NCBI RefSeq assembly: GCF_000346465.2
Contig: NC_034013.1
Location: 11,269,373 to 11,333,372, forward strand
Direction of reading: 5' to 3'
DNA: 64,000 nt
From: Prunus persica
Lineage: Eukaryota > Streptophyta > Magnoliopsida > Rosales > Rosaceae
Every line of letters begins with the position of its first letter. The stretch's first letter is position 1. Below, piece after piece: positions 1-12,283 of the stretch. A program made the position numbers and the translations under genes. The notes beneath the pieces were generated by a model that ran no database searches, was not told the origin of the DNA, and saw nothing but the letters and a program-made list of their open reading frames with translations.

Positions 1-132
1 AGGGGTCACATACATATTCATTACAGATCATGAATATGACAGAAAGTTTCTTTTTTCTCAACACTAAATCCCAAAAGGTTATTTTTTGTAATCTTCAAAA
101 GTTGTTGCATTTGAGACGGGGGAGGTCCTGAG

Positions 133-845
133 CATAGGCGGACAAGGCAATCACCTAGGGCCTTCAAATTAGAAGGGTCCCCAATTTTTATAAACCTCTA
201 TATATACGTATGTATGTTACTTTAAAATTGTACTATATTAATATTAAATTAAGCCCAAGTACTTTTTTTTTTTTTTTTAAAGTTCAATTATTTACTCTAA
301 AACTAAAAATTGGAAACTTACTAAGAGACCAATTATTATTTTTAAGTTAAACCAATTTAATAAGTTAACCTAGTTGAATAGGTTAACCTAGTAACATATA
401 CCTTAGCAAAAATTTAAAAAAAAACCTAGCAGCATGTAGGAAAATCTACTCTACTCAACATAAGAAAGAAAAAATGAGCAGTTTATTATTGAATATCTAC
501 TGCAAGAAGAAGCGATCTTCGAGGAAGAACAAGAAGGAAAAAACCCACAAGACTATTGCTTATATTTTCTATTAAAAAATATATGGTAGAAAAAGTTGAT
601 TATGCAAAGTTAATTGATACTTTGGCATCAAAAAATGCAAGACGAGTGATGTTTTGATGTATTTTATAAAGTTATGTGAATTACATTTTGTTTGTTTCTT
701 TTTAGGTTACAATTATAACTTTGAGTTCATATAATTTTTTTTAACTTATCGAGAAAAAAAGAGGGCATAAATATATATACATAATAGTAGAAAACGACAT
801 TTTAGTAATTCACCTAGGATCTCCAAAACTTTAAGACCGCCCCTG
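133..845. mobile_element. hAT-like non-autonomous element (remnant)
   Basis: The left end reads CATAGGCGGAC and the right end, reverse-complemented, reads CAGGGGCGGTC, giving imperfect short terminal inverted repeats typical of hAT-type elements. A CCTAGG-containing subterminal segment is also inverted between the ends. There is no coding sequence inside; the interior is AT-rich with a poly-T run near 260-278. Flanks share only TGAG, so a clear 8-bp target duplication is not demonstrated. Class assignment is inference. Confidence 0.4.
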
Positions 846-1285
846 ATTTTGAGTCCACACATAAATTAACATAAATTCCAAACCCCGAAAATGACTTATC
901 AAGAACTTCACTCAATTCTGAATTAAGAGGTGCATTCGAAGCAACTTGCATGTAAAGAAAACTTTGGTTTTCGTATGTGTTGAAGATTTCTCAAAATTAC
1001 TTGACCATGACAAATGATAAATATATAAATTTATGCCAATTTGTCAGCCATCGCGGCCGACGTACGAAAGAGTGTAGAGATTGGAGATTTTATCCAAAAA
1101 ACTCCAAATTATTGGTCTTCAGAAATATGAGATAACTACTAAAAATATAATCGCACGCGTACATACAATGATACTCGCGCGGTTTGACATCTAATATTTC
1201 TTTGTTCTTTTTTGGCTGCTGGTGATGCCAAAAGCCAAAGGTACAGTTGTCAATTGCTAAACAGCGAGTGCCAAAATAAAACCTT

Positions 1286-1306
1286 TTGACTTTTGTACAA
1301 AGTCAA
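1286..1306. promoter_or_regulatory. Inverted W-box pair upstream of WRKY29-like gene
   Basis: TTGACT at 1286-1291 and its reverse complement AGTCAA at 1301-1306 face each other around a GTAC centre, forming a near-perfect 21-bp palindrome. W-boxes (TTGACY) are the established binding sites of WRKY proteins, so auto- or cross-regulation of the downstream gene is a reasonable inference. The pair lies about 55 bp upstream of the TATA box. Confidence 0.6.
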
Positions 1307-1359
1307 CCCAGTGAGAAAGCATTTTGGGGTTGAGACAATAATCTCAGCCCTCCTGCTCA

Positions 1360-1367
1360 ATATATAA
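1360..1367 (+). promoter_or_regulatory. TATA box of WRKY29-like gene
   Basis: ATATATAA lies about 95 bp upstream of the start codon, followed by a short leader that contains a (CT)n tract at 1434-1449. Spacing fits a transcription start near 1390-1400. Confidence 0.55.
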
Positions 1368-1460
1368 GCAAGCCTTGTCATAGATTTCCTCTCATCATCA
1401 TATTTTCTTCACAATCCAAAGTCAGCTGCCTACTCTCTCTCTCTCTCTGGTTTTGTGTGC

Positions 1461-2543
1461 ATGGAGAACTGGGATTTGCAAGCTGTGGTGAGAGGATGCA
1501 ATACCACTGCCAATATTGATGAAGCCATGGAGAACTCTCAAATACCATATTGCTTTGCTCCATTAAGCATTGAAGAAGAAGATGACTTTTTCCATGCTTT
1601 GCCTCAGCTGTTTGAAGCCACAGCAGCTTTAGATGAATTGGAGGAGCTTTACAAGCCATTCTATCCAGTTTTGCAACCCTCAGCCCCACCAGTCATTCTT
1701 GCCTCCTCCATGTCTGTTCCCCAAGAGGCCATCACTGTAGAAGTACCGAAGAAGCTGAAGGAATCATCAACTGTCTGTAAAAAAATTAGGTTTGTCAATT
1801 CTCTAACTTATTTTGTTAATAACGGCTTATAGATAATGGTAGAATAACCAAATTTTTGTTCGTTAGATCAAACGATTTATAATTTTCCCAAATGTTGAAT
1901 ATATATTTTTTCAAATGTTGATTTCAGCAGGAAGAATCAGAGCAAAAGGGTGGTGAAAGAGGTGAGAGCAGAAGAGCTTTTTTCAGATGTGTGGGCGTGG
2001 CGTAAATATGGGCAAAAACCCATCAAGGGATCGCCATATCCGAGGAGCTATTACAGGTGCAGCAGCTCAAAAGGATGCTCAGCAAGAAAACAAGTGGAAA
2101 GGAGCTGTTCCAATCCTGAAACCTTCATCATAACCTACACTGCAGAACACAACCATGTCCATCCGACTCGTCGAAACTCTCTTGCCGGAAGCACTAGATC
2201 CAAGTTCCCATCATCTAAAAACAAAGACAAGTGTAAAAGTTCTTTGAATTCTCCAGCCACGACCAATTTGGCGGCTTCCATTGAAGAAGATCATGATGTG
2301 CAAAGCGCAAGTACTAGTACTGTAAAAGAGGAGGCACAATTGTTGTTGGAAGAGGATGAAATTAGTCATGAAAATGTCATGTTGGATGTGATGTTGAGTG
2401 ATGAAATTATCCCAAGCTTAGAGGATTTGGATAGAGAGTTGGAACCAGTTATGGATGGTTGGTTTTTGGATCAATTTTCGGATAATTTTCCAAGTCCTTG
2501 GTTCAATATTGGTCACTCTAATACTGTAACAGGTGCTTGCTGA
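1461..2543 (+). CDS. WRKY29: WRKY transcription factor, group IIe, WRKY29-like
   Basis: This is a nuclear DNA-binding protein of about 313 aa. Exon 1 is 1461-1789 and exon 2 is 1931-2543 (or 1928-2543, see findings). Translation starts at ATG 1461 ([13 protein letters not shown], the N-terminus shared by the WRKY22/27/29 group). A conserved [13 protein letters not shown] segment follows at about residues 57-69. The WRKY domain in exon 2 has WRKYGQK and a zinc finger of spacing C-x5-C-x23-H-x-H, followed by the group IIe tail [12 protein letters not shown]. The C-terminus is acidic, as in activators. A basic stretch KNQSKR just before the domain could be a nuclear signal. In Arabidopsis WRKY22/29 act downstream of the FLS2-MPK3/6 immune cascade; that role here is inferred from family. 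Unusually, no intron interrupts the WRKY domain. Both exons are intact. Confidence 0.93.
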
Positions 2544-5500
2544 TTCACCAAGAAGTCATACCAAAGAAGAGAAGCAACATTTGATTGTATATCAGCAATT
2601 TGTATCATCTGTTCTCTTCCTAGTCCATTCAATTTTTCTTTTTCTTTTTTAGGTCCAGCTTCATAGATACTACGATAATTTCAGAAATCGAACAGAAGAT
2701 GCGAGCTGCAAGTCAGCAAATTTGATGAGTTCAAATTAAGTTAGCCGATTTAAAATAATTTATAAAGATGAATTTGTAACTAATCTCAATAATTATGTGT
2801 ATTATTATTATATGTGGGCATGGATAGGATGACACCATCTCTCATTTTCAATAATATAATTGCTGTGAAGGATGCACCATCAACTTGGATTTTATTTCCT
2901 TTAGAGGAATTTCTTATATTCTGCTGGTGGGACAAGAATTAATCCACAGAAAAATATATTTTATTAGACAGGATAAGCATCATTAGTTTTAAGCACAGAT
3001 TGGGTTAGCAATATGGAATTAGAAGTTAGAAGGAAATTTAATAGGAATTGTCGAGCAGTCGAAAGGAATTTGGTATTTTCATATATAGCTCCTGCAAGTA
3101 TAGTCAAGGGTGAAGAAAGCATCATAACTAGTAACACTTGAACGCTAAGCAATTCTAACATCTTTTGAAAATGAAAAGTTACTTTCTGATTAACATGAGA
3201 ATAGCACATCATCAAAAAAAACATCATAGCTCCCTTTCCCCTAAAAAACACTCCTACCACCGTTTTCACTTTGAAGGAGGAGGAAACCACTGTTCTCACG
3301 TCCCCTTCTCTCTTCCTCCCTTCTCCTATCTTTCCCCATTTTCAGTGACAGAAAGTTTTCCCTTTTTATCTTCGCTTTGTTATGATTTTCCTCCGCCATT
3401 ACAGGTGGCTGCGTCTTGGTGTCGGATGTCCACCACTTTGTGGAGTTTCTTTATGTTTGGAAAAAGTCACATAGACTTTTTGAGTTTTCTGTATAGTTTT
3501 CACATCCCCTTTTATGAGAGTTTTTCACATCTCTTTTGTGAGAGTTTTATTTGTAATGTTAATAGCTTGGTTTTTTTTTTCCAAACTTTATCTCTTTTTT
3601 ATTGTTCTAAGTTTGCAATCTTATTTGGATGTATATGCCAGAGTTTCTTTGATTTTTAGTGATTATCAGGTGCACCAAATTGTCTTAATTTTGATGTTAG
3701 ATTGCTCCATTACTGTAATAGCCCTTTGTGGCTGGTTTATATTGGCATTTTATAGCTAGTGACTTTTTTGTCTGAATTATGAATGCAATTCCAAAATTTC
3801 TATATTTAAAAAAAAAAGAAAAAAAAAAGAGTGTTAGATATATCCATAATATCTTGGGATTTGTCCATCTCTTCTAAAAATTTGCCATTTCCCTCTTCAT
3901 TCATTGTTCTTGTCAAAATAACAGCTTAATTAAGCATTTGGAATAAGGGATACAAATGAACACAGCTCTTAATGGTATCAAAGCAAGAAGAAGATGATGA
4001 ATTAGTTTAACTTTGGAAATAGTGATAAACAACAAACCTTATCAATCAATATCCAACTTATAATTAGTCCGATCAATAATATTGAAATTCTAATTCTAAT
4101 TCTTGATAAGCTAACAATAATATTTTGACTTAGTCCGATCCTGATAGTTATTAGTCCGCGTGGTTCAGTCCTCCAAACCAAAACCAATAGCTTTCAGGGT
4201 TCTTAAAACTGGGCCTACCTAAGCTATATATAGCAATAGCAGCCTATCTCTATGCCTAGTATAGGATAATAAAAGCCGAGCAAATCCACGGCGGTGCCCA
4301 CGGTGGACCCAAAACCCTAGCTCTCCTGTCCTTTCCCTCCATTTAACGTAACCAAATGTCTTCGTTAATATATATAAATGTTCCATCACTGTCTCTTCTG
4401 TTCACTTGTGGAGCTCGTGGGGCACTTTGTATAGGTGGAGCATGCCACGCATGCAAGTTGGAAGCAGCGATTGACTTTTTTGCCTTCTTTGACTTTTCTG
4501 CGTGTTCTATTCTTCCTCATATTATAAAGTACCTGGATTTGAACAATTAACAATGGGAAATGAAATTTGATTAAGACTATATAATGCAACAGTATTTTTC
4601 AACTCTTATTTTTGGGGTCTAACTTGTAACTCTATGCATATAACATAGGAAAATATTCTCTCATTCGCGGGTTAAATTAGTGTTATACTGTTGATCTAAA
4701 CCATTTGATATGTTGATCGGTACGTACCTACACCTAAATGTATTCTCAAGATTTGCAATACAGTATCATAAACATTTGTGTATATATATTGAAGGATACA
4801 TTGATCTGGGTATATGATGAATGGACTATGTGGCATTATGTTGTACAAAATTCCACCAGTAAATAGAAGTTTCAAACTGTTTGAAATAAATTAGTGAACA
4901 ACTTCCACAACAGGCAAAAACATCAAACGCAAGACAAGACACAGTCAATAATTCTTCTGAGGAACATTCTGGCCCCATGGTATGCTTTAGCGAGGAGCTT
5001 ATAAAAAGTCCAATTTGTCTGTGAATCAGCAGACAAATAAATGAAAGAGTGAGGCTGAATATTTTATGCAAAAAAAATTCCCCAATTATTGGTTCGAATT
5101 AAGTATCAGATGATTATATGTACCAAACGTCTTGTAGATCGATGTATTATGCTGCCAGAACGGCTGACTTTTTTTTTTTTTTTTTTTTTTTGGTAGGTGG
5201 AAAATTAAAAGCCAAGGTGGACATTGTGGTTGGATAGTGTTAATTAAATCGCGGGCAGATTTTAATATCACTACTAAAAAAAAGCCTCAAAAGACACTAG
5301 TGGTATCAATCTCTTTTGCCTTTTTTAGGAACTGAAAACAATTTTTGTTGTAATATTAGGGATTGTTATATATCAGTGTCACACAATGCTTAATTTTTGC
5401 AATAGGTCTCACATTCCCGTAATACCGAATACACGTATCATGTATTCCCTAGGAACTGAAGGTATGTTCAATTAATGTATCCCGATCTCTTGGACCACAG

Positions 5501-6410
5501 GAGTCCAAGAGATTGTGGTCACCCACCGTTGGATATTAATCCAATGGTTCAAAAAAGTTTCTTAAAAGGAGTGCAAGAGTGAGTGAACCGTTGAATTTAC
5601 ATCCAACGGTGAGTGACCACAAATATCTTGGACCCCTGTAGTCCAAAAGATCAGGACTATGGCCACAGTATGATATCCATTACAATACTTAGACCCACTA
5701 AAGGAAACAAAGAAGTTGTAAATAAAAATGGGCCAACTTTGCTATTGAGGCAATTTAACAAGAATCATCATTTAGAAGCAACTCATAAATTAGCACTAGT
5801 ACAAATGGAGTGACTAAAGGAAACAAAGCATTGTTGTGCATATGAAAAATCAAACAGCCTCCCATGTAAAGCTAGCTCATTCGGCCCCAGTCAACTGGTT
5901 AATTTCTTGTGGGTTTTCAAGTTTTTGATACTTTGGGCTTACCATAACTTTGGGCTTTTAACGTTTAACTCTCTTTATTTCTCTATCGCTCTTCTTCCTT
6001 AATTTACATGGCCCATTTTCAAAGTATAAGCATAAATGTTAAACAAAAGGTACTAATATTAGGTAATTAAAATTAGGGTCGTGATTTTTCTACTCTTTTT
6101 TTGTTTACTTACGTTTTATTTTGTTTTTGACTAGTTATTACTATAACAAAAAAGGAAGTGTAATCAGCTCCCTAAAATTAGTGAAAAAGCTTATAAAACT
6201 TGAGGTTCTGTTTTTGTCGTATTAACTTACTAACTACGCTACTATATGTTGAAAAATGAGAATAATATTTACTGAATTGTGTATTTATGTTGATACAATA
6301 TACACCACCTATTATTCATTAAATAGACATATCATCACTTGGATGAGTATGTGGAATTTTATTTATATTACATTCAGTTTTTACATTAATAATTGGGAAG
6401 AAGTTGCAAT
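2544..6410. other. Intergenic: WRKY 3' end, possible retroelement 3' fragment, MITE
   Basis: The probable WRKY 3' UTR runs to about 2,870. From about 3,400 to 3,830 a decayed segment ends with a TGAATTATGAATGCAATTCC-type tail and an A-rich run, which resembles the 3' end of a plant LINE; this is weak. A poly-T tract lies at 5,169-5,191. A direct repeat CTAAAGGAAACAAAG occurs at about 5,698 and 5,815. A foldback MITE is listed separately. I see no credible gene here. Confidence 0.5.
5484..5652. mobile_element. Foldback MITE
   Basis: The outer 50 bp on each side are inverted copies: the left arm begins GATCTCTTGGACCACAGGAG and the reverse-complemented right arm GATCTTTTGGACTACAGGGG, continuing through GTGGTCAC and CACCGTTGGAT with few mismatches. 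The 70-bp loop is unrelated. There is no ORF of note. Family is not assigned. Confidence 0.75.
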
Positions 6411-6821
6411 TCACAAGCACACTGCATTGCCTTGACCAACTAAAGCAGCCACCGCACCCACAAAAGCAGCATTCATATAAGTTGTAGGTTCAGAGTGAGA
6501 ATAGTCTGATCTTGCATCCCCGAACTGGTCATTTACATCTGGACCCCCAACAACTGCACCCACATGAGTGTTAGGGTTTGGATTGGGAGATGAGTAATAG
6601 CTGGAGTAGCCACCATCGCAATCCACCTTGGTTGGGTGGACTTTCATTGAAGGGATGGATGAACCTCTATGGTGCAAGTGTGTAGGGTATTTGGCACCAA
6701 AGCCCACCATGTATGACATATTCTTGGGATTTTTTCCTAGAATGTAGTCCACCTGAATATAAATGAACGACAAAGGTTGTCACAATTGTCACTTATCATA
6801 AATTAATCATCGGGATCGATT

Positions 6822-6935
6822 TGCCCCATAGTTTAGATTAAGTATGATAGAACTCAATGTAGCAGCATCCAATCTCCACTTTGGTGAAGGTCCTGGATTC
6901 AAATATCAGTGATGACAATTTTTAATGAAAAAATT
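6822..6935 (+). repeat. tRNA-derived SINE-like remnant in GH9 intron
   Basis: A box-B-like GGATTCAAAT about 50 bp downstream of a box-A-like TAGCAGCATCC, followed by AT-rich sequence, sits inside the last GH9 intron. This is a weak match to a tRNA-like Pol III promoter. Confidence 0.25.
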
Positions 6936-7026
6936 ATGATGGAATGTTAATTACCTGAGTTTTTGCAAAGGCTCTGATTTGGGACGCAGAGAAAAAGGCA
7001 GAGCCACATTGGACTCCATCAATGTG

Positions 7027-7327
7027 TGTTGGAAATCACAGTCAACGCCAATCAAAGCTTGATTTGTGGATCGAATCTCAGTGAATAAATCAAACTGTAA
7101 TTGCTGTAATTAGGTCCTAAAGTTTAGATGTTTGTCTGACAGTTTACCTCTTTTAGACTAGACGTACTCCTTTATAACCATGTATATGAGTTGTACAGAC
7201 ACACAAGAAAATACAGAGAAACCTTTCTCATTCTTTTCTCCATTATCAGTTTCTTTATGGTATCAGAGCACCATCCTGGTGCCTGATATTGCTCACTTTG
7301 CTTCCGCCAATATCATTGACCACCATG
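7027..7327 (+). mobile_element. Truncated Copia-type LTR retrotransposon (5' LTR plus PBS) inside GH9 exon
   Basis: A probable LTR runs from TGTTGGAAATC at 7027 to about CA at 7248 (222 bp), with a TATA-like CCTTTATAACC inside. It is followed by TGGTATCAGAGC at 7258-7269, the classic primer binding site complementary to initiator tRNA-Met used by plant Copia elements. About 60 bp of internal sequence follow, then GH9 exon sequence resumes. There is no second LTR, gag or pol. The element is on the opposite strand to the gene. Confidence 0.82.
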
Positions 7328-8168
7328 ACTACTGTCTCTAGTAAACAGAAGTCCACCTGCAAATTTTAAGTTGATATACTTAGACAGAGTTCCTCACAAA
7401 CAAAGTAATTAATTATCCAAATCAACCATTAATTAATTCATTAAAAATTTATTGAGTCATTTGATCACTGGGAAATTAGATGTGCATGCATGCCTGGGGT
7501 TGTTCTAATCTGTACAGAGCTGCTCCCTGGCATCAGTGCACATACAAATGACTCGGCATCGGTCTTGAACTTAGCCAAATTCGTCTTTCCACGATGAAAT
7601 TCCTGGGACAAAGTCGAATTAGTTTACTTATTAGATAAGTTTCAAGAAATAAAATAGAAGGGGAATAATTGTTGTTGTTGATGGTGATACCTTGGCCAGT
7701 AATGTCTGAGCTCCAGCAAATTTGTTGTCCCAACTGAACTCATTCACTGCTTGGCTCCACCCTTGGTTTGTCAACACATAATTCAAGTACTTGATGTCTC
7801 CACTTGCCTTGTATAGCCAAGCCGCCGCCCATAACAACTCATCCTTATATAAAGTAATTCAGAAACCACATAAATTAAGCTTAAATTAATACATCTTTAA
7901 CATCTTTAATAGTTATGAAAATTCACTTGTATACGTGCGTCCTATTTATATTATAAAGCATGTAGCATATTACTCTATTGAAACTCGTACAAAAGCTTAA
8001 GTAGTTTCACTACTACGTTTTTACCTGATAGCCGGAGTAAGAGCAGTAAAAGGGGCAATAGCCTTGGTAAGAAGCTCTGTGTTGGTCTGCCAAGTCAAAC
8101 AGCTGCATAATAAACAGTTATTTGGGTAAGGTAAAATTGTACTATTTAATATATATAATCTTCTTCTA

Positions 8169-8539
8169 TTGAGGGATTCTTCAAATAATTTTATTTGAGG
8201 GACACCTTTTAGGGTCCCCTATAAAAAAAAAAATTCTACGATCTAAACCGTCTATTTTTCAATCCTTTATTCATAGATCATCCTTGCAAAACATCAGGCA
8301 AATTGAAAATCATTAAAGCATCTAATTAGGACCAACAATAGACGAACATGATTCCAAAAAAAAAAAAACACTATAATACCAACTATTTAATTGAGTGGTC
8401 AAATAATTTCGGATTCAAATGATTTTTTGCAGAGATGATCTTTGAGGGAATATCTAAAAACTAGACGGTTCGGAGCATTGAAATACTTGATGGATCCTAC
8501 AAGGTTGTCCCTCAAATAAGTTATTTAAGAATCCCTCAA
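8169..8539. mobile_element. MITE in GH9 intron 3
   Basis: Terminal inverted repeats of about 35 bp: left TTGAGGGATTCTTCAAATAA and right (reverse complement) TTGAGGGATTCTTAAATAAC, both continuing TTATTTGAGGGACA. The element is 371 bp, non-coding and lies wholly within an intron of the endoglucanase gene. Confidence 0.8.
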
Positions 8540-8850
8540 CTGAAGCTATATATAGCCTGGTTGGGAAAAGAGATGAAGTCAAATTACTGATTTGGAATGG
8601 CTCAAGAGGGTAGCAGAATATTTGGAATTTGCCACTTTGAAGACAATGGAAGCAGAAGCAAGGGCAGCAGCAGCCTCAGCTGCTGGCTCAGAGCCTGGAG
8701 AAGAAGAAGTGATCTTGTAAAGCGTTCGTGGTGTATCCATGTCTTCAGGGCGCTCCCAGCACTGGTGATCCGCATTTCCATCTCCTACCTATATACATTT
8801 ATTCAAACCAATAATTTATATTCATGAACTAGAAATTACCAAACATATTT

Positions 8851-9219
8851 CAGTGGTGGAGTTAGAAATTTTATCAAGGAGGGTCAACCTTAAATAGCGA
8901 GAGTGAGAATTTTACCGAATTGATTGGCTCATTCGATTAAAGAAATCATGAGAAATCTTAGGAATTATGAGATGTGTTTATGTGTTAGAAAAAAGATACT
9001 ATACTAGAGCCAGAGGGATTTTGTAGTGTACTTCAATTGTTAAACGATTTAAATAGTACACAAAGAAAATGAGAAAAGGAAAAAATTAGTAAACTCAAAA
9101 GATGAGAAAGTTCAGCCGTATAATATATAAAGTAATTCAGTCAAATGCAACACATAGAAAAACAAATTATCAAAAGATGAGAAGGGTCAAGTGACCCTTG
9201 TAGACCGGCTCCGGCCATG
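8851..9219. mobile_element. hAT-like MITE in GH9 intron 2
   Basis: The left end is CAGTGGTGGAG and the right end, reverse-complemented, is CATGGCCGGAG; both continue to AAGG and GGGTCA blocks. Flanks are ACATATTT and AATATTAT, which could be a decayed target duplication. A related end (CAGTGGCGGAGC with the same TCAAGGAGGATCAAC interior) occurs at about 50,818. Confidence 0.55.
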
Positions 9220-9650
9220 AATATTATATCATTAAGGAACCTGGGTATAGAATGTGGTGGGTGAAGTGTGAGCTTTCAGTATGAAGTTTGTGCCCCAGCG
9301 GATTGCTTTTCGCAGATAGGGTAGCTGGTTTGTCGAAGATATCTGCTGCCGGTACTCCACAGCAGCCCAACTCAACAAGCTGACACTAAAGGCCATTGGC
9401 CACCCAAATTTGACGTTGTCACCTGCGTCATAGTATCCTCCCACCAAGTTCACCTGCATGTCATAACCACACCATAACGTATATACCAGCTTAGGAGTAA
9501 TGTTCTCTTATCAGACTTATGTTTCATCATGTTCGTTTAAATATGTTGTCACAGTAGAACGATTAGAGAAAATTAAAAATGATAGTGAATAATAGTGCAT
9601 ATGAAAAACGCCCTCTTCAAGCTAGGTGGTAATTAGAAACATAAATGTCA

Positions 9651-12283
<2,633 letters not shown>

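Noticed and set aside
3165..3759. Overlapping Phe/Ser-rich open frames
   Set aside because: They are T-rich sequence with no domain and no codon bias, ending in an A-rich tail; at most a decayed retroelement 3' end.
8597..8827. Plus-strand open frame opposite GH9 exon 3
   Set aside because: It is the antisense of the conserved [14 protein letters not shown] exon.
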